DNA of 64,000 bases from Methanogenium organophilum. Its GTDB lineage: Archaea > Halobacteriota > Methanomicrobia > Methanomicrobiales > Methanomicrobiaceae. This document shows positions 56,409 through 64,000 of the stretch, piece after piece. Numbering within the stretch: the stretch's first letter is position 1; each line of letters starts with the position of its first letter. Below the pieces are notes generated by a model. The model did no database searches. It was given only the letters and a program-made list of their open reading frames with translations, and was not told where the DNA came from. Position numbers and translations under genes: made by a program. The stretch lies in contig NZ_CP113361.1 of NCBI RefSeq assembly GCF_026684035.1, forward strand, positions 1,116,001-1,180,000, read 5' to 3'.

Positions 56409-57842
56409 TCATCGCCCACCCTGTCCGTTGACGACGACCAGACGCTCCTCGGTCATCTCACGTATGGCGGACCGCGGTCCTTCCCGCCCAATTCCAGAGT
56501 GTTTTGTCCCGCCGTAGGGCATATGATCCATCCTGAAAGTCGGAATGTCATTCACGATGAGTCCCCCCACCGGAATACCACGGACTGCCTTTTGAATGCG
56601 GACGATATCGTTTGTGAAGATGCCTGCCTGCAGACCGTAGGGAGTATCTGCCGCGAGGGCGATCGCTTCTTCCCACGTATCATACGGTATGAGAGTGATG
56701 CCGGGGGCAAATAGTTCAGTGGCATTCACATCCATTCCGGGGGTGGTGTTTTCGAGCACCGTTGGTTGCAGGACGGCCCCCTCGCGACTGCCACCGGTAC
56801 AGCAGACCGCTCCTGCTGCGACCGCCTCTGCAATCTTCTTCTCGGCGGCCATCGCTGCAAACTCACTGATCATCGGGCCCACATCGGTCTCCGGGGCCGT
56901 CGGGTCTCCGGTCACAAGGCTTGCCGCCCGTTCACAGAGTAAGAGCCGCATCTCTTCATAGACGGTATGGTGCACAAGCACCCGCTGGACCGAGATGCAG
57001 GCCTGCCCGCTGTATGAGAAGGCGCCGTGCGCAATCCGGGCCGCGGCGTAAGCGAGGTCAGCATCCTCATGTACGATGACCGCCGCATTGCCGCCCAGCT
57101 CAAGCGCCACCCGGGGTGTCCGCGCTACAGCCTGCAAATGCCAACCTACCTCAGGACTCCCGGTGAACGAGACCATCGCAACCCGCGGGTCACGGACCAT
57201 CGCTTCTGCGGTCTCCGGCAGGCAGGGAAGAACAGAAACAGCCTGCGGCGGGATGCCTGCTGCGAGTGCTGCTTCACCAAGGAAAAGAGAGGTGAGCGGA
57301 GTCTTAGAGGCCGGTTTCAGGATACAGGCGTTGCCTGCGGCAAGCGCTGGCCCGAGTTTGTGGCAGGCGAGATTGAGCGGAAAGTTAAAGGGAGTGATCC
57401 CGAGAATGATCCCCAACGGCACCCGGTAGAGGTACCCTGTTCGCCCATCCCCGCCTTCTGTCCAGTCCAGCGGCAATATCTCACCATCGATCCGGCGGGC
57501 CTCTTCTGCACAGACACGAAGGGTGTCTGAAGAGCGCATTACCTCGCTTTCTGCCGCCCGCCAGGGTTTGCCCGCCTCTGAGACGATGAGTTCTGTTGCT
57601 GCCTCTGCATGCTCCTCCAGGAAGCCTGCCATCGCGGTCAGGCACTCTGAACGCCGGTATGCGGGAAGATCCCGCATCTGTTTGTATCCCGCTTCAGCTG
57701 CATTCAGGGCGTCATTGCAGTCCTCCCGTCCTGCAATGCAGACAGACGCAACCGTAGAACCGAGATACGGTTCAGCGACATCAAGGACGGCCGGGCTGGT
57801 CCGCCACTCGCCGCCGACAAGAAATGGTTCCGGATCCTGCAT
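56409..57842 (-). CDS. Aldehyde dehydrogenase, possibly lactaldehyde dehydrogenase CofA
   Basis: A 477-residue NAD(P)-dependent enzyme with the catalytic Asn153 in TPFNFPLN, Glu248 in LELGGNAAV and the active-site Cys282 in SGQACISVQR. In methanogens a lactaldehyde dehydrogenase of this family (CofA) supplies lactate for coenzyme F420 synthesis. This is a reasonable but unproven assignment. The start is well separated from the divergent regulator gene. Confidence 0.72.
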   Translation of the reverse strand: MQDPEPFLVGGEWRTSPAVLDVAEPYLGSTVASVCIAGREDCNDALNAAEAGYKQMRDLPAYRRSECLTAMAGFLEEHAEAATELIVSEAGKPWRAAESEVMRSSDTLRVCAEEARRIDGEILPLDWTEGGDGRTGYLYRVPLGIILGITPFNFPLNLACHKLGPALAAGNACILKPASKTPLTSLFLGEAALAAGIPPQAVSVLPCLPETAEAMVRDPRVAMVSFTGSPEVGWHLQAVARTPRVALELGGNAAVIVHEDADLAYAAARIAHGAFSYSGQACISVQRVLVHHTVYEEMRLLLCERAASLVTGDPTAPETDVGPMISEFAAMAAEKKIAEAVAAGAVCCTGGSREGAVLQPTVLENTTPGMDVNATELFAPGITLIPYDTWEEAIALAADTPYGLQAGIFTNDIVRIQKAVRGIPVGGLIVNDIPTFRMDHMPYGGTKHSGIGREGPRSAIREMTEERLVVVNGQGGR

Positions 57843-58100
57843 GAGAGATACTAGTCCGTGCCCATATATAAGTCGTCAGTCACCGGGAGAGAATCCCATG
57901 CCTGCCTGACAACCTGTCAACCAACCTCCCCACAGATTATCATTGACAGGCGAGAACGCGACCCGCCATTCTGTTCAGGCTCCTGTGACAGCCATCTTCT
58001 CATATTGCGAAGAGTAGGTAGCTCCCGCTGGCGGCAAAACACTGCTTTGGTATCGGGCTCACATACCCTTAAGTCACTGTTGTTCCCATTCATCAGTACA

Positions 58101-58589
58101 ATGTTTTCAGCCCGTGTATTTGAGACAGATTTCAGAACGGCACTGGAAGAAGAGCTTGACCGGCGGGGCATGAGCATAAAGGAACTGGCAGGAGAGGTGG
58201 GCATCTCCCCTGCAGCTCTCTATAAGATCACCTCCGGCAACCGTGACCCCCGCTTTTCCCTCGTAAAGGCAATCGCCGATGCTTTTGACCCAAAAGAGAA
58301 AGATTTTGTCGCCATCATCGCGGCAAAATTTCTTCTGGATGAACTGCAGTCGGTGAAGTATACGGTAAACGATACAACCTACCGAATCCACGGGTATAGC
58401 GCAAATACAATGGAAGAGGTGATCATCGCAGCGGTGCGTGCCGAAAAAGACGGTGCAATCGGCATCATCTGTGCCCCGATACTCACCACCTTGGTGGAGC
58501 GGATTGTCGATATTCCGGTAGCCATCATCAAACCCAGCCCGGATTCCTACCGAGCGGCCTTTGAGTCCCTGATCCGCAGCCGGGAATAG
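58101..58589 (+). CDS. XRE-type helix-turn-helix regulator with C-terminal sensor-like domain
   Basis: A 162-residue protein. The helix-turn-helix MSIKELAGEVGISPAALYKI lies at about residues 24-43, inside a Cro/CI-like domain. The C-terminal part (about 70-160) is an alpha/beta region typical of archaeal HTH proteins of unknown ligand, with GAIGIICAPILTTLVERI. The frame is open far upstream, but the ATG at 58101 gives the normal length. It diverges from the aldehyde dehydrogenase gene and could regulate it. Confidence 0.8.
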   Translation: MFSARVFETDFRTALEEELDRRGMSIKELAGEVGISPAALYKITSGNRDPRFSLVKAIADAFDPKEKDFVAIIAAKFLLDELQSVKYTVNDTTYRIHGYSANTMEEVIIAAVRAEKDGAIGIICAPILTTLVERIVDIPVAIIKPSPDSYRAAFESLIRSRE

Positions 58590-58721
58590 CCTTTTTTCCT
58601 ATTTACATATCGCCATGTCCGGATGGGGACATCTCTTCGCTCCCTCATCTGTGCATATCCATGAATGTGCTGCAGAAAATGATTGCTGTAAAAAAGATGG
58701 ATGATCCTGAAGAAATGAGGG

Positions 58722-59831
58722 TTATTTCTTGCGCCATCTGCCTGCTGCCGAACACCCTCCCCCAAAGAGCAGGCCGCCCACCGTTGCCAGGAGAGGGGCA
58801 GGGGACCGGGTGGGTGTAGGAATCCCGCCGGCAGGTGTGCCCTCTACCACTGTCCCCGTGGGCACTTCCGGAGAAGAAGAGGTCTGGATAACATCAGGGC
58901 ACGCAGATACGTCCGGTGCACCGGCACATCCTCTTTCAAAACAATAGATACGGGTGCCATCCGTGCTCATCACATAAGTACCTGCGTCATCCATTGCAAA
59001 GGAAATCGGGGTAACTGCCTCCTCAATTCTGCCGACATGGGTGCCGTCCCGGTCCATAAACCGGATGTCCTGCATGTCCGCAATAGCACCAATGGCACCG
59101 TCTGCCGTGACTGCAACACCTCCCGAATGCGGCGCAGTCCCTGTCCAGAGAAGGCTGCCTGCCCGGGAGAGAAGTATCGCCGCACCGTCTTCGGATACCG
59201 CGGCAATGGTCCGGCCACCTTCTGCCATCGCAAGCGATGTAACCGGCTGGCTGGAGAGACGATAGGTCCAGCGTTCCTCCCCGGTATCCGAGTAGAACAC
59301 CACATTCCCGGTATCGGTACCGCCTGCGATATACGTCCCCTCCGGGCTGATGGCCACCGATACGAGATCGTCCCCTGTGTCAGTGGTCTCCAGCAAGACC
59401 CCTGTGGCATTATAAAGACGGAGCGTCTCGTCCTCAAACACAGCTGCAATCCGGCTGCCGTCAGCATTCACCGCAACTCCATTGACAAAATATCTGGACG
59501 GCACGGTTGCGAGGACGGTGCCGTTTTTGTGCCGAACAAGCAAACCATCGCCGCCCGCCACCAGGATATCCCCATCACCGGAGAGGGCAACAGAACGGTA
59601 TCTCCCGTCCGGACTACGCCACAGCTCCCTCCCTGCCGGTGTCAGGAGGATGACACCACCATCACCAGTTATGGCACGAAAGGCTCCGTCACCGGAGACG
59701 GCCACATCCTGGATGTGAAAACCCGGCTGTTCAGAACTGACACAAACCCATTCTTCCGCCGCTGCGGTTGGGAATGAAAGCAGGAGAGAGAAAATGAGGA
59801 GAGAAATAAGGGTCGGAAACCGTCCGATCAC
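58722..59831 (-). CDS. Secreted beta-propeller protein with C-terminal anchor
   Basis: A 369-residue protein. The GTG start overlaps the upstream stop (GTGA) and is preceded by AGGAGGCAGGGA, which is decisive against the longer frame. A signal peptide (about 1-25) is followed by at least seven blades with the recurring VAVSGDG / VAISPEG / VAVTADG turns of WD40/PQQ-like propellers. A Thr/Pro stalk (GTPAGGIPTPTRSP) leads to a hydrophobic segment and a basic tail, as in sorted archaeal surface proteins. Last gene of the operon. Confidence 0.8.
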   Translation of the reverse strand: MIGRFPTLISLLIFSLLLSFPTAAAEEWVCVSSEQPGFHIQDVAVSGDGAFRAITGDGGVILLTPAGRELWRSPDGRYRSVALSGDGDILVAGGDGLLVRHKNGTVLATVPSRYFVNGVAVNADGSRIAAVFEDETLRLYNATGVLLETTDTGDDLVSVAISPEGTYIAGGTDTGNVVFYSDTGEERWTYRLSSQPVTSLAMAEGGRTIAAVSEDGAAILLSRAGSLLWTGTAPHSGGVAVTADGAIGAIADMQDIRFMDRDGTHVGRIEEAVTPISFAMDDAGTYVMSTDGTRIYCFERGCAGAPDVSACPDVIQTSSSPEVPTGTVVEGTPAGGIPTPTRSPAPLLATVGGLLFGGGCSAAGRWRKK

Positions 59832-61807
59832 TCTCCCTGCCTCCTGAGACAGTATCCTGCTGCCGCAAAAGCGGCCACCGCACCAATGAACGGGGCGGGG
59901 CTCTGTGTTGCCACCGGTTGAGTCTGACTCTCCTCCGGGAAACACTCCGGGTGGATATCGTGTGCCACGATCTCAAGCGCCTCCACAATACGCGGACCGC
60001 CACGGTCAATAATATCAGAATCTACCAGGTAGACCCGGCCCTCTTTGACTGCAGAGAGACCCTGGAATCGTGGTTCATCGAGGACATAGCGGTAGAGGAT
60101 GTCATACTGTTCACCACCCATACCGGCACCGGAGTTCGCGATGATAACGTCCGGATCGGTGACAATAAACTCCTCCATGCTCACGATCTCCCACCCCTGA
60201 ACAGTGGGGAAGGCATTGGTGCCACCCGCCATCTCAAACATCTCGTCCTGGAATGATCCAGTGCCGCTGACCCAGATCGGATCGTTCCAGACCATATGGA
60301 CGACAGAGGGCGTCGTGTCTGCAGAGGCAACTGCCGTTTCCACAGCGTCAATACAAGCCTGCATCTCGCTGACCACGACTGCAGCCTCGTCATCTGCCCA
60401 GGTCGCTTCACCGACGAGCCGGATATTGTCCTGCACATCGCCGATGGAAGCGGGGTTGAGGGAGATGACGGTGAGGCCCAGATTGTCCAAGTGCTCGATC
60501 ACCTCAGCCGTATTGCCAAAGGCCGCCACCACGAGATCGGGTTTTGCCTGTAGCACCTTCTCGATGTTTACCGAACTGTAGCCGCCGACCTTCTCGGCAG
60601 CGAGCGCCTCTTCAGGGTAGTTGCAGTAATCGGTCACCCCGACCACCTTGTCACCAAGACCCAGTGCATAGAGGATCTCGGTGTTGGCCGGCGCCAGTGA
60701 GACGATCCGCTGGGGCGGTGCCGGGATGTAGACCTCCTTTCCAAAGTCATCGGTGACTGTCCGGCCGTCTGCATCGGGAACCGCCGTCGTTGCCGATGCT
60801 GTCGCTTGTGTCGCCGTCACAACCGGTGTTGATAACGGTGTGGGTTGTGGGACCGGGACGGCATTCTGGTCCGGAATGATCGGGTAGGACCGGCCGGTCA
60901 GGGCAGGGATAGCGGTTGCGGTCATCTTGCACGGCACATCGGCGAGTACCGATGTCCACTTGAAATATCCCTCTTCCGTCTGGAAGGAAAGGAGGTGGGA
61001 GACCGGGGTGTTCCCGGTCGCAGTTGTCCAGGTGAGAGGGTCCTCGCCTGCGGCCACAAGCGCTTGGATAACCCAGGAGTCAGAGGCAGAGTTCGTCGCA
61101 CTCGAGCCGCCGTAGTTGAACCCGCCGTCCGCCTGCTGCTGTGCCTTCAGAAAGGCGATGGCATCGCGAATGACCGGGTCATTCTGCGGGGTATCGCCAG
61201 CGATGAGTGCCTCGATGGCAGAGGCGGTATCATCACAGTCGCTCTCTGCGCCTACCGCCCAGCCAAAGCCACCGTCTTCGTTCTGCTGGGTTTTGAGCCA
61301 GGCAACCCCTTTCGAGGTGTCCTCACCCGCAGCGGAGAGGGCCATGATGGCCCAGTTTGTGGTGTAGATATGCTCTCCATAGCGACCGTCTTCCCGCTGC
61401 TTCTTCTGCAGGAATGCAACAAAGTCATGCCCCTCGAAGTTGCGGGGGTCGTCCCCTGCGGCCACAACGGTGAGGATCAGTTTTGCGGTCTCCGATGTCC
61501 CGTCGATGGCAAGCGTCTCCTCTGCAAGGGTGTGCAGGTAGTCACTGGCGGAAGCGCCACCCGATGACCACTGGTCCGGATCGCCGCCTGACGCTACAAT
61601 CGCAAGGATTGCCCAGGTGGAGAGTGACGGAGTGGACTCTTTTCCGTCTTCAGCAAACCCGCCGTCTGCTTGCTGGCAGGAGGCAAGGTAGGCCAGTGCA
61701 CTACCCACTTCATTGTTATCAGCTGTGAGCGGATATGCCGCAGCCGTTGCCACAAAGCACGGAACAATGAGAAGAATTAAAAAAAAAAGATGTGTTTTTG
61801 TGTTCAT
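59828..61807 (-). CDS. Surface protein: squalene-cyclase-like repeats fused to a BtuF-like binding domain
   Basis: About 659 residues. A signal peptide is followed at about 30-310 by alpha/alpha repeats with QQADGGF, QREDGRYG, QNEDGGFGW and QQADGGFNYGG, the QxxDGG signature of prenyltransferase/squalene-cyclase barrels. A Pro/Thr linker leads to a helical-backbone periplasmic-binding domain (about 355-620) with PQRIVSLAPANTEILYALG, VTDYCNYPEEAL and KPDLVVAA, as in cobalamin or ferric-siderophore receptors. A QTQPVATQSPAPF stalk, hydrophobic segment and basic tail end the protein. The first in-frame codon (TTG at 61831) is less likely than the ATG used. Confidence 0.85.
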   Translation of the reverse strand: MNTKTHLFFLILLIVPCFVATAAAYPLTADNNEVGSALAYLASCQQADGGFAEDGKESTPSLSTWAILAIVASGGDPDQWSSGGASASDYLHTLAEETLAIDGTSETAKLILTVVAAGDDPRNFEGHDFVAFLQKKQREDGRYGEHIYTTNWAIMALSAAGEDTSKGVAWLKTQQNEDGGFGWAVGAESDCDDTASAIEALIAGDTPQNDPVIRDAIAFLKAQQQADGGFNYGGSSATNSASDSWVIQALVAAGEDPLTWTTATGNTPVSHLLSFQTEEGYFKWTSVLADVPCKMTATAIPALTGRSYPIIPDQNAVPVPQPTPLSTPVVTATQATASATTAVPDADGRTVTDDFGKEVYIPAPPQRIVSLAPANTEILYALGLGDKVVGVTDYCNYPEEALAAEKVGGYSSVNIEKVLQAKPDLVVAAFGNTAEVIEHLDNLGLTVISLNPASIGDVQDNIRLVGEATWADDEAAVVVSEMQACIDAVETAVASADTTPSVVHMVWNDPIWVSGTGSFQDEMFEMAGGTNAFPTVQGWEIVSMEEFIVTDPDVIIANSGAGMGGEQYDILYRYVLDEPRFQGLSAVKEGRVYLVDSDIIDRGGPRIVEALEIVAHDIHPECFPEESQTQPVATQSPAPFIGAVAAFAAAGYCLRRQGE

Positions 61808-61831
61808 TTTGTTCAACCAGTCCTGTTTCAA

Positions 61832-63454
61832 TTATCTTTTTTTGTTCCGGTATATGCTGGTTACTCCAAGAAGACCGGCTGCTGCTGCACAGATGACACT
61901 AAGGGGTGTCCCTGACTCGGTTGGTGCAGGAGTCGCTGTCTGTTCAGCAGGCGCGGATGTTGGGGATGCTGTACCGGGGTCAACAGGTGCATCGGTGACG
62001 GAAACAAAGAGGAATGACGAGAGTCCTTCAGCAGAACCTGCCTCGAGGATCATCTTTCCGTCAGCGGTAGTACCCACGGAGCGCAGGGTCAACACCTCTG
62101 CGGTTCCGTCATCCAGGATATGCACGAGCCGCAGGGCAGAGAGGCCGCCTGCCTGTGTTATGCATGTCGGGTCTGCCGTGATGCGGATGGTCACATCGCC
62201 AACATCCACCCCATTTTCAAGGCCGCGTTTATCAACGTCCATCATCCAGCCAGCGGTGTCGACTGCCATGCCTTCAGTATCAAGTGCTGCGTTTGAAGCA
62301 CTCAGCATTGCTGCCGGAACATCCGAAAGACCGGAGAGAGGGGTCACAACCACATCAATATCTGCGTCCATCGGAACCGTCATGAGGGAGACAACGAGGC
62401 CAATTTCGGGAGTTGCCCCGTTTGCACAGGTCACCGTAACCGGTGTGGTCTCGACGGTGACATCAGCGATCTCCCCTGAGATTACCCCGCTCTTGTCGGT
62501 GAAATCAGTAAAGCGGAGCTTTAAAACAACATCATCACGGGTGATGAGCATCGTGTTTCCGTCAAATGTGATCTCATCGCCGGCGGACGTTGCCATGGGG
62601 ACATTGACCGTCAGGTACATCCGACCCTCACTTAAACTGAGGTCAGATCCCGGCGGGAGAGAGAGCGGATAGGAGACAGCATCTGCCGTTACACCAGAGC
62701 CCGTTTCGGTTTCTCCGGTTTCAGCGGATGAACCACCGGAAGCAGGGGCACTGCTTGTCTCCACCTTGTAATAAAATGACTTCGGTGACTGTTCGGGTGT
62801 CTGGCTCATCGACTCGCTGTAGTACCAGATCACCTCGTCACCGGTTGAAACCGGTTCGTTATCAGCAGTCACTCCTGGCGAAATGCCATTCACCTGGTAC
62901 ATCCAGCCGGCCAAGTCTTTGTTGGGTGTCCCGTCCACTTCAATAACAAAGAGACCGCCGTCCCACTTGTCGCTTACCTTGAAACTGATGCCTGCTTTCT
63001 TCAGGACCCCAAGGGCGCTTTGCCATGAAACAGGATAGGTTTCATCGGAGTTGTCAGCGATAACATTGAATGTTCCCGTTGGCAGGATGACGGACTTCCA
63101 GACGATTGACGGGGTGTCCCCGCCGCCGCCTCCACCGCCAGGTGAGGGTGTGGGGGTAGGCGCAGTGATCGTAATACTCTGTGGGGCGGAAATCTCTCCG
63201 GTGACTGGATCAGTCGCGGAGAAGGTGACCACTCCATCTGCCGGCGGAATAAACTTCACCGTCGTTCCATGGGCAAAGATTGGTGTGCCACCGTTATATT
63301 GAAAGGCGACAGTCCCTTCCATATCGAGCGTAACTGTCACCGGTTGACCCCCCCCATCCTGAGTGACACTCAGGACGCTGATCGCGGCAGCAGGCGCCGC
63401 CGTACAGACGAGGAGGGCGAGGATGACTATACAGATTTCTACAGCACGGTGCAT
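61832..63454 (-). CDS. Secreted DUF4430 protein with C-terminal anchor
   Basis: A 540-residue protein with a signal peptide (about 1-24), a short Ig-like domain, a Pro/Gly linker, then DUF4430 (about 120-210). DUF4430 is recognised by GWMYQVNGISPGVTADNEPV followed by GDEVIWYYS. A long beta-rich region follows (230-500), then a Thr/Pro stalk, a hydrophobic segment and the tail YRNKKR. DUF4430 is the fold of the C-terminal domain of animal transcobalamin and intrinsic factor. The gene overlaps the previous one by 16 bases and abuts the next. Confidence 0.82.
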   Translation of the reverse strand: MHRAVEICIVILALLVCTAAPAAAISVLSVTQDGGGQPVTVTLDMEGTVAFQYNGGTPIFAHGTTVKFIPPADGVVTFSATDPVTGEISAPQSITITAPTPTPSPGGGGGGGDTPSIVWKSVILPTGTFNVIADNSDETYPVSWQSALGVLKKAGISFKVSDKWDGGLFVIEVDGTPNKDLAGWMYQVNGISPGVTADNEPVSTGDEVIWYYSESMSQTPEQSPKSFYYKVETSSAPASGGSSAETGETETGSGVTADAVSYPLSLPPGSDLSLSEGRMYLTVNVPMATSAGDEITFDGNTMLITRDDVVLKLRFTDFTDKSGVISGEIADVTVETTPVTVTCANGATPEIGLVVSLMTVPMDADIDVVVTPLSGLSDVPAAMLSASNAALDTEGMAVDTAGWMMDVDKRGLENGVDVGDVTIRITADPTCITQAGGLSALRLVHILDDGTAEVLTLRSVGTTADGKMILEAGSAEGLSSFLFVSVTDAPVDPGTASPTSAPAEQTATPAPTESGTPLSVICAAAAGLLGVTSIYRNKKR

Positions 63455-64000
63455 ACGATTCCCTCAGAGGTGACCGGCTTAGTATATGGGAATGTGTCGA
63501 AGGTGTACACCGCCGCAAAGAGTTCATATTCACCGGCAGGGGTGTTCAGGGGTACCTGTACATACACTGGAATACCGGTCTTTTCTGTTGCTGCTTCTAA
63601 TTCTACAGTGGCAAGTCCTGACAGACTGTTTCCTTCGTCATCAACACCGGAGACATCGATCACATACCATCCCGGAGATGTCTTCGTCACGTTCAGGCGT
63701 GCAAGGAATGAACTGCCCGGAGAAACTTCAGTATCTGCAATGGTGAAGACACCAATATCATCTTCAGGCACAGTCACGTGTACGGTCACGAGGTTGGGGA
63801 CACCGGTTGTTTCAGCTGGAAGAACGTCGCCCCACCCGGAGTACCAGAATGAGAAGGTGTCACCGTCACGGGCGACTGCATCAAGCCCAATGCCGGAGGC
63901 AACACCGTTGTCGAACTGCTGCCAATAATAACCGGTAACAGGGTCATACCCCATATCTCCGAGGAGATTTAACGAAGAGCCCCATGTCCCGGCAGAGGTA
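63439..64000 (-). CDS. Exported DUF4430-containing protein (N-terminus outside the window)
   Basis: The frame runs off the right edge. The visible 186 residues begin TSAGTWGSSLNLLGDM and contain GYYWQQFDNGVASGIGLDAV followed by DGDTFSFWYSGWG, matching the end of a DUF4430 domain. A beta-rich domain of about 110 residues follows, with no C-terminal anchor. The stop overlaps the next start by 16 bases, so they share an operon. Further genes, possibly an ABC transporter, may lie beyond the edge. Confidence 0.72.
   Translation of the reverse strand, partial: TSAGTWGSSLNLLGDMGYDPVTGYYWQQFDNGVASGIGLDAVARDGDTFSFWYSGWGDVLPAETTGVPNLVTVHVTVPEDDIGVFTIADTEVSPGSSFLARLNVTKTSPGWYVIDVSGVDDEGNSLSGLATVELEAATEKTGIPVYVQVPLNTPAGEYELFAAVYTFDTFPYTKPVTSEGIVCTVL

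Noticed and set aside
63269-63928. Plus-strand frame of 219 codons at the right edge
   Set aside because: Antisense to the two DUF4430 genes, whose frames carry signal peptide and domain features.

Overview
The window is archaeal DNA, most probably from a methanogen of the order Methanomicrobiales. The evidence is a thiol:fumarate reductase pair (tfrA/tfrB), which oxidises coenzyme M and coenzyme B; an archaeal-type SepF, an MCT-1-like PUA protein and a ZPR1 zinc-finger protein; many iron-sulfur flavoproteins; PAS-rich sensors; archaeal TATA-type promoters; and several probably leaderless starts. I saw no rRNA, tRNA or CRISPR array. Species cannot be named from this sequence alone.

Layout. 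0-1.5 kb: PUA protein, sepF and zpr1 run in one direction. 1.5-2.6 kb: a long gap with a clear promoter and only very short reading frames. 2.6-8.2 kb: purM and aspartate kinase (minus) diverge from tfrA-tfrB (plus). 8.2-17.7 kb: a redox and oxygen-defence island with a HEAT lipoprotein, a glutaredoxin-thioredoxin reductase fusion, rubrerythrin, RadC, three flavodoxin-fold flavoproteins, a zinc ribbon protein, a desulforedoxin-type protein, a carboxymuconolactone-decarboxylase-like protein, a peroxiredoxin, two DNA-binding regulators and one broken gene. 18-26.6 kb: surface and secreted proteins, namely a purple-acid-phosphatase-like enzyme and two tandem paralogous proteins of about 1060 residues with Big-like and von Willebrand A modules. 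26.7-33.8 kb: a decayed MFS gene beside an intact one, an RND exporter and a membrane histidine kinase. 34.1-38.7 kb: the sbcD-sbcC nuclease operon. 38.9-45.8 kb: a dipeptidase, MarR-MATE, an aminotransferase, and a sodium:solute symporter with its small accessory protein. 46-51.8 kb: a flavoprotein, two PAS sensors that end in a HisKA-like segment without an ATPase domain, a site-2-type protease and chorismate mutase. 51.9-55.4 kb: argC-CBS-argJ-argB. 55.4-58.6 kb: ADP-ribosylglycohydrolase, aldehyde dehydrogenase and a helix-turn-helix regulator.

58.7-64.0 kb (minus strand, running off the right edge) is the most striking region. Four overlapping or abutting genes encode exported proteins. 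Two carry DUF4430, the fold of the C-terminal domain of animal transcobalamin and intrinsic factor. One fuses a squalene-cyclase-like alpha/alpha repeat region (the fold of the N-terminal domain of the same animal proteins) to a BtuF-like periplasmic-binding domain. The last is a beta-propeller. Three of the four end in a Thr/Pro stalk, a hydrophobic segment and a basic tail. My reading is a cell-surface corrinoid capture system assembled from the parts of intrinsic factor. The ligand is inferred, not shown.

Small genes that are easily missed include the 42-residue symporter accessory protein at 44071-44199, the 41-residue desulforedoxin-like protein at 12575-12700 and the winged-helix protein at 15698-15955.
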